Source: Sulfidibacter corallicola
GTDB lineage: Bacteria; Acidobacteriota; Holophagae; Acanthopleuribacterales; Acanthopleuribacteraceae
NCBI RefSeq assembly: GCF_017498545.1
Contig: NZ_CP071793.1
Coordinates: 10,224,256 to 10,288,255 of the forward strand
Length of the DNA stretch: 64,000 bases
Direction of reading: 5' to 3'
In this document: positions 15,986 to 26,900 of the stretch, one piece after another
How the letters are laid out: each line of letters starts with the position of its first letter
Position numbering within the stretch: the first letter of the stretch is position 1
Notes under the pieces: generated by a model
Database searches by the model: none
What the model saw: the letters and a program-made list of their open reading frames with translations, nothing else
What the model was told of the DNA's origin: nothing
Made by a program: the position numbers and the translations under genes

Positions 15986-18900
15986 TCGACCTACACGACC
16001 GCATCGCCGCATTGAGCCCCGATCAGCGGGCGGCCTTGGCGGAGCGATTGGCACAGCGCAACGTGCACGCGGATCAACTGGACCTCCTGTTGAAACAACG
16101 CAAAAGCCACTACCCCCTGTCCTTCGCCCAACAACGCATGTGGCTCCTGGAACAATTGCAAGGCCCTTCCCCGACCTACCTGATTCTCACCGCCCTGGAT
16201 TGGCGCGGTCCGCTCGATCACGAAGCCCTTCACGCCAGCCTGGAAACCCTGGTGGCACGTCACGTCGGCCTGCGCACCCGATTCACCCTCGACGCCGACG
16301 GCGCCCCCCGCCAAGAAATTCTCGACGATTTGCATTATCATCTGGAACGGCAGGACTTCAGCCAAGATGCTGCGTCGTGCTCCGCCGTGGATCGCCACAT
16401 GGCGAACGAAGCCGCTCGGGGATTCGACCTGACCCAGGGGCCGCCTTTCAAAATTCTGCTGTACCGGCTCGGCGACGATAGATGGCGGCTGTTGTTCAAA
16501 GTCCATCACATCATTTTCGACGGCTGGTCGGAAGGTATCCTGTTGGCGGAGCTGACGCGATCGTATGCGGCAACGATCGCGGGCCGCCGCCTGACCTTGC
16601 CGGATCCGACGATCCAGTACGGCCAATACGCCGAGTGGGAACGCCACCAACGACGCCAGGGACGCTTCGAAAACGCGTTGACCTACTGGCGTGGCCAATT
16701 GGCGGATGTGGCGCCCTTGGCACTCCCTCACGACGGCCTGCGCCGCCCGCGCCCCACCCGTCCCGGTCGCACCTACGCCTTCACGCTCGCACCCCATCTG
16801 ACCCGCGACCTGAACACCTTCGCCCAAACCCAGGGCGCCACCCTGTTCATGGTACTGCTGGCGGGGTTCAAGGCACTGCTGGCCCGCGTCGGCGGTGGCG
16901 ACGACATCGCGGTGGGCACGCCGATCGCCAACCGACGCCGCGCCGACTGCGAGTCGGTGATCGGCCTGTTCGTCAACACCTTGGTGCTGCGCACACGGCT
17001 GGATGAACGAGCGACCTTCCGCGAACTGGTGGCACGCGTGCGGCAAACGACCCTGGCCGGTCTGAACCACGGCGCGGTTCCGTTCGACCACCTGGTGGAG
17101 GCCCTTCGGCCCCAACGCGACCCGTCTCGATCGCCGTTTTTCGACGTGTTCTTCGCCCTGCAGAGCATGCCGATCGAGCCGTTTCACCTGGAAGGCGTGC
17201 AGCTCACCCCGAGGGAAGTGGAACCCGACACGACGGCCAACGACCTGACCCTGTTGTTGCACCCGATCGGCGAGGGCGTTCGCGTGCGCTGCAAGTACGA
17301 CGCGGACCTGTTCTCCCAATCACGCATCGACCAGATGATGCACCATTATCGGCACCTGCTGGAACAAGCGGTCCGAAATCCGGAGATCGCACTCTCCTCC
17401 CTGCCGCTGCCCGGCGGCGCCGAATCGGTAATCCGCGGCGACACTTGGACGGGGGCCGATGGGCAGTCGCCCCAACCGGTGCATCGGGACTTCGAGGCCC
17501 GGGTTCGATCCACCCCCGACCACCCCGCGGTCTGTACCGAGCGCGAAACCTGGAGCTACACCCACCTGAACGCGGAGGCCGACCGCATCGCCGACCGCAT
17601 TCGCCAGGCCGGGATTCGGCCCGAAGCCCGCGTCGCGGTGTGCATGCCGCGATGTCCCCACCTGGTGGCCTCGGTGCTGGGCATCCTGAAGGCGGGCGCT
17701 TGTTACCTTCCCATCGATCCGGAGCAACCGCCCTCACGTCGCACGGCGATCCTGGCGGAGAGCGGTGCCGTACTGGCGTTGGTGGACGACGAAGCGCGAA
17801 TCTCCCACCCAGGTGCCGCCCACTTTCAAGTGATGGTGGTGCAGGCCGGGCCCGAGCCCGCCCAATCCCAGGCCGCACCGGCGAATTGCGTGCTCCCCAT
17901 TCACGGTGACCAGTTGGCCTACACCATTTTCACCTCCGGTTCCACCGGTCGACCGCGCGGCGTCATGATCACCCACCAGGCACTGGCCCGTCAGGTGGCC
18001 TGGACCCGCCGCACGCTCGGGGTGGGCCCGGACGACCGCATGCTGCAACAGGTTCCCACCAGCTTCGACCCGTCCCTGATCGACCTCTTCGTTCCTCTCA
18101 CCTCGGGCGCAACGATCGTGTTGGCCCGTGCCGGCGGACAGCGCGACCTACAATACCTGAAAGGGATTTTGGCGTCGCAGCGTATCAGCCTGGTCCAGAT
18201 CACCCCCTCGGCGATCTCGATACTCCTGGAACTGAACGCCTTCCACCAACAGCCCCGATTGCGGGCCCTGATCGCGGGCGGCGAGCCGCTGCCCCCGTCC
18301 GTGGTGAACGGCGTGCAGCGCCAATCACGGGGCCGGATCGCCATGTTCAATTGCTATGGACCTACCGAAGCGACCATCACGGCCACCTTCTGGCGCTGCC
18401 CACGCACCGAACCGGTGAGCCGCACCTTCATCGGGGTGCCGGTCGACGGCATGCAGGCCCTGATCCTGGACGCCAGCTTGCAACCCGTGCCCCGCGGCGC
18501 CGGCGGCGAACTCTACCTGGCCGGCCCTCAGTTGATGCGCGGCTACCTGAACGCCCCCGCTCGCACCGCCGATCGCCTACGCCCCCATCCCTTTTCCAAG
18601 CAGCCAGGCGCGCGCATGTACCGTACCGGCGACCGTGCCCGCCTTTCACCGGACGGGCACCTCAACTTCCTCGGCCGCCTCGATCGCCAGGCCAAGATTC
18701 GCGGTTTCCGCATCGAGACCGGCGAGGTCGAACGCGCCATCCAAGACGCGGTGCCGGTCCGTGGTTGTCGCGTGCTGGTTCGCGGTGAGGGCCAAAGCGC
18801 CCAATTGACGGCCTTTCTGGCGACCGCGGGCAAGCCGCCGGACATCGCCGAACTCCGTCACCGGCTGGGCGAACGGCTCCCCACGTACATGATCCCCACC

Positions 18901-19326
18901 AGCTTCGCCTTCCTCGACACCCTCCCCACGCTGCCCAGCGGAAAAGTGGACGAATCGGCATTGCCGAGCACCGCCGGTGTTCCCGAATTCCGCCTTCAGC
19001 CTCCCGGCTCCACCCTGGAACGCCAAGTGGCCGCCATCTGGAAGAAACACCTCGGCCTGGAGGAAATCGGGGTCAACGCCAACTTCTTCGACTGCGGCGG
19101 CCATTCCCTGCTGCTGGTCCGCATCCAAAAGGAACTCCAGGATCTGCACGGCCGCGAGATCCCGCTCATCCACCTGTTCGAACGGCCCACCATCCAGGCC
19201 CTCTGCCAATACTTGGAACGAAAGCCCGAGACCCCGACCGCACCACCCTCCCTGGATCGTCGCGTCGCCCACCAGCGCGGGCGCCGCGCACAACGCCAGG
19301 CCCGCGCCCGCATCCCGGCTCGTTGA
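15982..19326 (+). CDS. NRPS, C-A-PCP (substrate unclear)
   Basis: A 1,114-residue single-module NRPS. A short N-terminal docking helix (LHDRIAALSPDQRAALAERL) precedes the C domain (about 44-490; intact HHIIFDGWS from residue 175). The A domain (about 502-990) has FTSGSTGRPRG, NCYGPTEATIT and SGKVD. Its specificity residues read D-P-I-Q-I-G-C-I-T-K. The Asp keeps an alpha-amino acid likely, but I know no close match. The PCP carries Ser1042 in CGGHSL. The C-terminal tail is strongly basic (HQRGRRAQRQARAR), as seen on NRPS subunits that dock to a PKS. The next gene is indeed a PKS, 73 bases downstream, so this residue is probably extended with malonate. The start is fixed by the ATGA overlap with the preceding gene. 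Confidence 0.88.
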   Translation: MIDLHDRIAALSPDQRAALAERLAQRNVHADQLDLLLKQRKSHYPLSFAQQRMWLLEQLQGPSPTYLILTALDWRGPLDHEALHASLETLVARHVGLRTRFTLDADGAPRQEILDDLHYHLERQDFSQDAASCSAVDRHMANEAARGFDLTQGPPFKILLYRLGDDRWRLLFKVHHIIFDGWSEGILLAELTRSYAATIAGRRLTLPDPTIQYGQYAEWERHQRRQGRFENALTYWRGQLADVAPLALPHDGLRRPRPTRPGRTYAFTLAPHLTRDLNTFAQTQGATLFMVLLAGFKALLARVGGGDDIAVGTPIANRRRADCESVIGLFVNTLVLRTRLDERATFRELVARVRQTTLAGLNHGAVPFDHLVEALRPQRDPSRSPFFDVFFALQSMPIEPFHLEGVQLTPREVEPDTTANDLTLLLHPIGEGVRVRCKYDADLFSQSRIDQMMHHYRHLLEQAVRNPEIALSSLPLPGGAESVIRGDTWTGADGQSPQPVHRDFEARVRSTPDHPAVCTERETWSYTHLNAEADRIADRIRQAGIRPEARVAVCMPRCPHLVASVLGILKAGACYLPIDPEQPPSRRTAILAESGAVLALVDDEARISHPGAAHFQVMVVQAGPEPAQSQAAPANCVLPIHGDQLAYTIFTSGSTGRPRGVMITHQALARQVAWTRRTLGVGPDDRMLQQVPTSFDPSLIDLFVPLTSGATIVLARAGGQRDLQYLKGILASQRISLVQITPSAISILLELNAFHQQPRLRALIAGGEPLPPSVVNGVQRQSRGRIAMFNCYGPTEATITATFWRCPRTEPVSRTFIGVPVDGMQALILDASLQPVPRGAGGELYLAGPQLMRGYLNAPARTADRLRPHPFSKQPGARMYRTGDRARLSPDGHLNFLGRLDRQAKIRGFRIETGEVERAIQDAVPVRGCRVLVRGEGQSAQLTAFLATAGKPPDIAELRHRLGERLPTYMIPTSFAFLDTLPTLPSGKVDESALPSTAGVPEFRLQPPGSTLERQVAAIWKKHLGLEEIGVNANFFDCGGHSLLLVRIQKELQDLHGREIPLIHLFERPTIQALCQYLERKPETPTAPPSLDRRVAHQRGRRAQRQARARIPAR

Positions 19327-19399
19327 GTTTCGGGTCCAACCGCGATCGATCACCACGCCCACCCGTCGCCCCAACGCCATGCAAGGAAGAACCGCACTC

Positions 19400-22300
19400 A
19401 TGACTGACACCGCCCCTCACCACCACGCGATCGCCATCGTCGGCATGGCCGGCGAATTTCCCGCCAGTCCCGATCTCACGACCTATTGGGAGAACCTCAC
19501 CCAAGGCAGGCATTGCCTGACGACCCTCGACGACGAGGCCCTGCGCCGAGACGGAATCGACAGCGCCGCCATCCAGAACCCCAACTACGTCAAGTGCAAA
19601 GGCATGCTGGACCGACCGGAGTGGTTCGACGCCGCCTTTTTCGACATGCCGCCCCGCGAGGCGGCGCTGATGGACCCGCAACACCGCCGTTTCCTGGAAG
19701 TCTGCCACCGCACCCTGGAACAGGCCGGATACGATCCCGACCGCTACGACGGGTTGATCGGCGTCTACGCCGGACTATCCTTCAATTCCTACCTTCAGAG
19801 CAACCTTCTGCAAAACCCGGAAGCGCTGCAGGCCCAGGACATCATGCAAACCCTGATCGGCAACGACAAGGACTTCGTGGCCACCCACATCGCCTACAAG
19901 CTGAACCTGAAAGGACCGGCACTCACGGTACAGACCGCATGTTCCACGTCGCTGAGCGCGGTTCATATCGCCATTCAGAGTTTGCTGGACTATCAGTGTG
20001 ACATGGCCCTGGCCGGCGGCGTCTCGATCAAGTTCCCCAACCGGTCCGGCTACTTCTACCGCGAGGGCGGCATTCTCAGCCGTGACGGTCACTGCCGGGC
20101 CTTCGACGAGGCCGCCACCGGCACGACCATCGGCGACGGCGCCGGGGCGGTCCTGTTGAAACGGCTCGAGGACGCCCTGCGCGACGGCGACACCCTTCAC
20201 GCGATCATCAAGGGTTCGGCGATGAACAACGACGGCCGCGACAAAATCGGGTTCACGGCGCCCAGCATCGAGGGCCAAACGAACGTGATCGCCATGGCCC
20301 AGGCGATCGCCGGCGTGTCACCCGAAACGGTGAGCTACGTGGAAGCCCACGGCACCGGCACCAAGCTGGGAGACCCGATCGAAATGGAGGCGCTGACGCG
20401 TGCGTTCCGCATGGGCACCGAGGCTCGCGGGCGCTGTGCGGTCGGTTCGGTCAAAACGAACATCGGCCATTTGGACGCGGCCGCCGGCATCGCCGGCCTG
20501 CTGAAAACGGTGCTGATGCTGAAACACCGAACCCTGGTCCCGTCCCTCCACTTCCAGGAGATCAACCCACAAATCCCGCTGGCCGAGAGCCCGTTCGAGA
20601 TCCAGACGCGGTGCGAAGCATGGTCGGCCGGGAGCACCCCGCGCCGCGCGGGCGTCAGCTCGTTCGGCATCGGCGGCACCAACGTCCACCTGGTTCTGGA
20701 AGAAGCGCCCGAACCCAAACCCGTCCAAGAGGCAAACGGTCCCTGGCTCCTGCCCCTTTCGGCCAAGACAGCGAGCGCCCTGGCATCATCGGCCACCGCC
20801 TTGGCCAACCACCTGCGCGCCCTGCCGCACCTGAACCTCGGCGATGTCGCCCACACGTTGCGCGTCGGCCGCCAGCCGTTGGCTCATCGTGCCGTGGCGG
20901 TCGCCGCTGACCGCGACCACCTGCTCGCCCGCTTGGACCGCATCGGTTCGGGATCATCGGCAGCGCTCCGAACCTCCGAGAGCGCGCCGGCGCCGATCTT
21001 CCTTTTCCCCGGCCAAGGCACCCAGTTCGCGAATATGGCGCGCGGCCTCTATCGCGACCGGCCCCTGTTCCGCGACATCCTCGACCACTGCGCGACGCGC
21101 ATGCGCGACGAGCTCGGTCGCGATCTCCGCGACCTTTGGTTCTCGGACGAATCCAACCCCGCCATCAACCAAACCCTGTACGCCCAGCCGCTCCTGTTCA
21201 CCACCTGCTACGCGGCGGCCCGCCTGCTGATGGATGAAGGCCTGACCCCGGCGGCGATGCTGGGTCACAGCATCGGCGAATACGTGGCCGCCTGCCTGGC
21301 CGACGTCTTCTCCCTCGAGGACGGGATCCGTCTCGTCTGCCGGCGTGCGCGGCTGATGCAGGACGCACCGACCGGGGCCATGCTCGCACTTCAGTTGCCG
21401 GAATCACAGGTGCAGGACCTGCTTGGTGACGGCCTCGACTTGGCCGCCGTCAACGGGCCCGAGTCGTGCGTGGTATCGGGTCCGGCACCCGAAATCACCG
21501 ATCTGGCCGGGCGCCTCGAACGCGAAGGTCTCGCCTTCCGCCGACTGCACACCTCCCACGCCTTCCACGGCCGCTCGATGGCTCCGGCCGCCGAACAGTT
21601 GGCCTCCTTTCTCGAAGACTTCCCCCTGCAGGCTCCCCGGATTCCCCTGATCGCGAACCCGACGGGCACCTGGCTCACGGCCGAGGAGGCCGTGTCGCCC
21701 CGCTACTGGGCCCACCAACTGCGGTCCACCGTTCGCTTCGCCGAGGGCATCGCCACGGTGTCCGACTTGGACGACGGAGTCTTCGTGGAAGTCGGGCCCG
21801 GGCGCACCCTGACCGAACTGGTCCGCACGCAGAGCGACCGCCCCAGCCTGCGAACCATGGCCCACGCCAAAGGACGGCAAGACGACGCCCTCCTCTGGCA
21901 GCGGGCCTGGGGCGAACTCTGGTTACACGGAGCCACCCTGCCGCCGTCGCCATCGGCCAAGCGCATCCCGCTGCCCACCTATCCGTTCGAACGCAAGCAG
22001 TTTTACGTCGCGCCCAATCCGGGAGCCAAGTCGGGGATCGAAAGTCCCGGCGAGCTTGCCGCGGACGCACCCAGTTGCCTGATTCCGCGGTTCGAGGAAG
22101 TCGTGCCCACGGCACCGGCACCCATCGACGGCACGCAAACCTGGTTGATCTTCGAGGAGCGGGAGTCCGATAGTCCCAATGCGTTTCAACTCCTGCTGGA
22201 GCAGCGTGGTGCCCGGACGATCACGATTCACCCCGGACCTACCTTCGAAAGCCATGAGACCGGTTTCCGGCTGGATCCGCGCCAGGAAGACCACTTCGCC

Positions 22301-23989
22301 CTGCTGTTTCAACACATGACGCGGCGGGGATGGCAACCCCAGCGCGTCCTGTTCGATTGGACCCCCCACATCGGCTCGAATGCCGGCGGCGCGGGCCGGC
22401 TGACCGGCGAAAATGTCATGCGTGCGCTGATCAATGTGGGCCGAGCCTTGGCATCGGAACCAAGAACGGAACCGATCCGCATGGCGGTCATCACCCGCGG
22501 CGGCACCGCCTTCGGCGACGAACCGGTGATTCCCCAGCGCGCGTTGGTGCAGGGTACGGCGCTGGTCCTGCCGCAGGAAATCGATCGCGTACACACCACC
22601 ACATTCGATATCGGCACCCATACCGAATTGGACGCCACCACGGCGGCACTGGTGCTGGACGTCGTGGAAGATGAAGGCCACGGCGGCATCCTGGCGGCAC
22701 GCCATGGCCGGCTGTGGCAGACGGGCTACCACGAGGTGGCACATCCATCGGAACAAGGGGCTGCCGACGCGTTCGAGAAGCGGGGCACCTACCTGATCAC
22801 CGGGGGATTGGGCCACATGGGCTTGGTTCTGGCCGAATACCTGGCCGAAACGTACGACGCCAATCTGGTGCTGATGACCCGGCGGGAGATCGATGCCCAG
22901 GGCCGCCCGGTCGGAGATGTCGACCCCGCTCTGGACCGCCGCATCGAGCGCATCCGATCCACCACGCCGGGTCGGGTCCTCCTGCTTCAGGCGGACCTGA
23001 CCAACGCCCACCAGACAGCCGCGGCCCTCGCCACCGTGGAATGCACCTTCGGGCATGTGAATGGGGTGTTCCACGCCGCCGGTTTCACCGGGCCGGCTTC
23101 GTTCTGTGCCATCCGCGACATGCACGACGCCCACATCGACGCCCATCTCGGCCCCAAGACCACCGGTACCGCGTTGCTCGCCGCCTGGATCCGCCGTGCC
23201 CGCCCCCGATTCTGCGCGGTCATGTCATCCCTGGCAGCGCATTTGGGCGGCCAAGGCTTTGCCGCCTACGCCGCGGCCAACCGGTATCTCGAGGCCATGG
23301 TTCAGCGCGAGAACCAGTGGCACGCCGCCAACCCGGCGCCCACCACGGAGACAGCCGACTCCCGAACCACGCGCTGGCTGAGTTTCGCTTGGGATCGCTG
23401 GCGTTACGACGAGAGCCCATCGAGCGGGATGCAGGGCGCAGCCGCCGCCATCCGTCCGGAAACGGGCCTGGCAATCCTGACGGACTTGGCGCGACTCCCG
23501 CCGGGGATCGACCGCCTGGTCGTGGCCTGCGGCGACTTCGAGAAACGGCTCGAACGCTGGGTGACCGACCGGGACGAGGACCTGCTCGAGGCGCCCGCAC
23601 CACCATCGACGCGCCACCCCCGCCCGGACCTGGACCAACCGTTCGTGCCGGCGCAGACCGAACGTCAGCGAGCCATCGCGGCAGTCTGGGCCGAACTGCT
23701 GGGCATCGAAGAAGTGGGCATCGACGATTCGTTCCTGGAGTTGGGCGGTCACTCGCTGCTGGCCATGCAAATGATCAACCGGCTGCGCGAAAAACACCAC
23801 ATCGAGTTCACGGTGCAAGACCTGTTGGAAGCCCAGACCGTGCGCCTGCTCGCGGAGAAACGCCGCGACATGGAGATCGCCCCCGACGATTTGGACACCA
23901 TCCACCGCCTGCTCGCGGAAATCGAGGGCATGGACCCGATGGCGCCGACCGACGCACAAACGCTGCCCGCATTGGAGGTGCCCTCATGA
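19400..23989 (+). CDS. type I PKS module, KS-AT(malonyl)-KR-ACP
   Basis: A 1,529-residue PKS. The KS (about 9-430) has Cys181 in TACSTSL, the HGTGT histidine at 317 and NIGH. The AT (about 532-830) has the nucleophile Ser624 in GHSIGE and the HAFH motif near 720, both malonyl-CoA signatures. The KR (about 1127-1400) has GGLGHMG for NADPH and an active-site Tyr in FAAYAAAN; no LDD B-type marker is seen. The ACP carries Ser1452 in LGGHSLL. It would extend the upstream aminoacyl chain by one acetate and reduce the keto group, giving a 3-hydroxy-4-amino (statine-type) unit. The ATG at 19400 follows AGGAAGA; an in-frame ATG at 19379 is an alternative. The stop overlaps the next NRPS start (ATGA). 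There is no DH, ER or methyltransferase. Confidence 0.9.
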   Translation: MTDTAPHHHAIAIVGMAGEFPASPDLTTYWENLTQGRHCLTTLDDEALRRDGIDSAAIQNPNYVKCKGMLDRPEWFDAAFFDMPPREAALMDPQHRRFLEVCHRTLEQAGYDPDRYDGLIGVYAGLSFNSYLQSNLLQNPEALQAQDIMQTLIGNDKDFVATHIAYKLNLKGPALTVQTACSTSLSAVHIAIQSLLDYQCDMALAGGVSIKFPNRSGYFYREGGILSRDGHCRAFDEAATGTTIGDGAGAVLLKRLEDALRDGDTLHAIIKGSAMNNDGRDKIGFTAPSIEGQTNVIAMAQAIAGVSPETVSYVEAHGTGTKLGDPIEMEALTRAFRMGTEARGRCAVGSVKTNIGHLDAAAGIAGLLKTVLMLKHRTLVPSLHFQEINPQIPLAESPFEIQTRCEAWSAGSTPRRAGVSSFGIGGTNVHLVLEEAPEPKPVQEANGPWLLPLSAKTASALASSATALANHLRALPHLNLGDVAHTLRVGRQPLAHRAVAVAADRDHLLARLDRIGSGSSAALRTSESAPAPIFLFPGQGTQFANMARGLYRDRPLFRDILDHCATRMRDELGRDLRDLWFSDESNPAINQTLYAQPLLFTTCYAAARLLMDEGLTPAAMLGHSIGEYVAACLADVFSLEDGIRLVCRRARLMQDAPTGAMLALQLPESQVQDLLGDGLDLAAVNGPESCVVSGPAPEITDLAGRLEREGLAFRRLHTSHAFHGRSMAPAAEQLASFLEDFPLQAPRIPLIANPTGTWLTAEEAVSPRYWAHQLRSTVRFAEGIATVSDLDDGVFVEVGPGRTLTELVRTQSDRPSLRTMAHAKGRQDDALLWQRAWGELWLHGATLPPSPSAKRIPLPTYPFERKQFYVAPNPGAKSGIESPGELAADAPSCLIPRFEEVVPTAPAPIDGTQTWLIFEERESDSPNAFQLLLEQRGARTITIHPGPTFESHETGFRLDPRQEDHFALLFQHMTRRGWQPQRVLFDWTPHIGSNAGGAGRLTGENVMRALINVGRALASEPRTEPIRMAVITRGGTAFGDEPVIPQRALVQGTALVLPQEIDRVHTTTFDIGTHTELDATTAALVLDVVEDEGHGGILAARHGRLWQTGYHEVAHPSEQGAADAFEKRGTYLITGGLGHMGLVLAEYLAETYDANLVLMTRREIDAQGRPVGDVDPALDRRIERIRSTTPGRVLLLQADLTNAHQTAAALATVECTFGHVNGVFHAAGFTGPASFCAIRDMHDAHIDAHLGPKTTGTALLAAWIRRARPRFCAVMSSLAAHLGGQGFAAYAAANRYLEAMVQRENQWHAANPAPTTETADSRTTRWLSFAWDRWRYDESPSSGMQGAAAAIRPETGLAILTDLARLPPGIDRLVVACGDFEKRLERWVTDRDEDLLEAPAPPSTRHPRPDLDQPFVPAQTERQRAIAAVWAELLGIEEVGIDDSFLELGGHSLLAMQMINRLREKHHIEFTVQDLLEAQTVRLLAEKRRDMEIAPDDLDTIHRLLAEIEGMDPMAPTDAQTLPALEVPS

Positions 23990-26900
23990 GCGAGCTGTTG
24001 ACCGAACGCATCGGTGCACTCTCACCCGAACAACGGCGCCAATTCGAATCCCTGCTCGCGCAACGCGACATCCAACTGGGGCGCCTGGGGATCTTTCCGG
24101 TGGACCGCGACAGGGGCCGCTTCCGGCTCTCGTTCGCGCAACGCCGCCTCTGGTTCATTCACCAGCTCGAACCCGAAAGCACCGCGTACAACCTACCCTC
24201 GGCGGTCCGCATCGAGGGCGACCTGGAACCGGATCGGTTGGCAAAGGTTCTGGGCGAGATCATCCGGCGCCACGAATCGCTGCGCACCCTGTTCGACCAA
24301 GACGACGACGGCGAACCCTACCAATACCTTCTCGACCATCTGGAGGTGCCCCTGGTCCAGGAAGATTGCCGCGACGCACCGGATCCGGAAACCGCGGCCC
24401 GCCAATTCGTCGAACGCACCCTGAATCGGCCCTTCGACCTGACCACCGGCCCCCTGATTCGCGCGGTGCTGGCCCGCCTCGGCAGTCGCGAATGGATCAT
24501 GGCGGTCGCCATGCACCATATCGTCTCCGACGGTTGGTCGCTGGGCATCTTCTTGAACGAGTGGATGGCCGGCTATACCGGATCGATCCCAGAGGAAGCG
24601 CCCGCGTCGCGAACCGGCATCGGCTACGTGGATTTCGCCGAATGGCAGCGCCATCGGCACGACAGCGACCGCATGTCGGATTCGGAAGACTTTTGGCGCG
24701 CCGCGCTGATGGGCGGCCGGCCACCGAAACTCCCCTGGTCCCGAACGCGATCGGCATCGAACGAGGCCCGGGGCCTCACGGTCGCCACCCAGATCCCGGC
24801 CGTGTGTCGCGATCGGCTCAAAACCCTGGCCCTGGAGACGGGCACCACCTTGTTCGAAGTGCTGACGACGGCCTTCACCGTGCTGATGCACCGGTTAACC
24901 CACGAGACCGACATCTGCATCGGCACGCCTCTCGCCGGTCGCACCCGTCAGGAAGTGGAACCGCTCATCGGCCTCTTCGTCAACACCCTTCTCCTGCGAA
25001 CCCGAATCGATGGCCTGCCCACCTTCGCGGAGGTGCTGGCTTCGGTGAGCCGCAACCATCGTGCGGCACAGCAACACGCCGAGCTCCCCTTCGAACGGGT
25101 GGTCGAGACGCTTCTCGAGGGTCAAGCCCGCCACGACACGCCGCTGAACCGCATCAATTTCGCCTTTCTGGCCACGCATTTCGAGTCTCGGGAACGCGAC
25201 GGCCTGCGCATCACGCCCTATCCGGTGGAGCCTCCCGAGGTGGCGGGAGACCTGACGATTTATGTCAACGAAGTGGCCGACGGGCTGGCGATCCGGTTTC
25301 AGTACCGCGAGGCCGCCTTCGAACCAGGCGCTTTGGAACGTTTGGGCCAGGCCTACCGGTGTCTCCTCGAAGCCGTACCGAACCAGGCCGATCGCCCGAT
25401 CCACCGACTCCCGACGATGGATTCGGACCAATCGGCCGCGATCCTCGCCGCCGGCGAGGCAGATCGCCCGCCGCTGGACCTGGGCCCCGACCCGCGTCTT
25501 CACGACATGGTCGCCGAGCAAGCCCGCCGCACACCGGACCGAACCGCCCTGCGCTATCAGGGCGAGCGGCTGAGTTACCGGGAAATGGCTCACCAGGCCG
25601 ACAACCTGGCCCGGGTCTTGGCGGGGCACGGCGTCGGAACCGGCTGCCGCGTGGCCGTCCACCTCGAACGAAGCCCGGCCTTGCCGATCGCCATCCTGGC
25701 CGTGATCAAAACCGGCGCCGCCTTTCTGCCGATGGACCCCGGCTACCCGGCCGCCCGCCGCGCCTTCATGTTGCAGGATTCCGGTGCCCCCCTGTTGTTG
25801 GTCCATCGCGATGTGGACCTGGACTTCGCGGTCGCCCCGCAGGTGACCGTTCTCGCCGTGGCACCCCTGCTCGAAAACGATTCGGCTTCGGTGGAACCCG
25901 CACCGTCCGGCGCCCTCGACCGACCCCATCCCGACCATCCCGCCTACTTGATCTACACCTCGGGTTCCACCGGGAATCCCAAGGGCACGCTCGTCAGCCA
26001 TCGCAATGTGACCCGACTCGTCGCGGAGCTGAATCGAGCCCTGGACATCGACCGCGAGGACACCTTTCTGCTGAAAACCACTTGCAGCTTCGATCCCTCG
26101 ATTTGGGAAATGTTCGGTCCGCTGACCGTGGGGGCCAGCCTGGCGATTCTGCCGGAGGGAACGCAGGCCGACACTTTTTCCATCGCCGAGTCGGTGCGTC
26201 GCTATGGCGTGACCGTGCTGCAGGTAGTCCCTTCCATTCTGGCGCTGATGGTGGAAACCGGTGACCTGAGACGTTGCGAAGGCCTGCGCCTGTTGTGCAG
26301 CGGCGGCGAATCCCTGAGCGCCCAGCTCGCCAATCGGTGCCGCGCGCAGTCGCCGGCCCGGCTGGTGAACCTCTACGGCCCCACCGAAGCGACCATCTGG
26401 ATCACCACCTGGGCCTGCCCCCCAGACGGCGATTGCGAGCGGGTGGCCATCGGTCGCGCTTTGCCTGGCAATCGCACCTACGTGTTGGACACCCACCTGA
26501 ACCCGGTCCCCGCCGGAATTGGCGGCGAGCTGTACCTGGCCGGAGACCAAATCGCCCAGGGCTACGCCAACCGCCCGTCCGACACGGCGACCCAGTTTCG
26601 ACCCGACCCCTTCAGCGGCGTACCGGGCGCGCGCATGTACGCCACCGGGGATGCCGCCACCATGACGTCGATCGGTGCGCTTCATTTCCATGGTCGCCTG
26701 GACCGCCAACTGAAACTACAGGGCGTTCGGATCGAACCGGGCGAGATCGAGAATGCACTGGCGCGCCACGACGCGGTCAGCCACTGCATCGTGGTCGTCC
26801 GCACCCGCACGAACAGCCAATCCTCGTTGGCGGCCTACTATCAAGGTCGCGAAACCGCACGCGACGACCTGATCGCCCATCTCGAAGCACTGCTGCCCGC

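Noticed and set aside
22714..23985. In-frame upstream extension of the thiazole NRPS
   Set aside because: It overlaps the PKS KR and ACP domains in another frame and has no NRPS motif. The ATG at 23986 has a proper ribosome-binding site.
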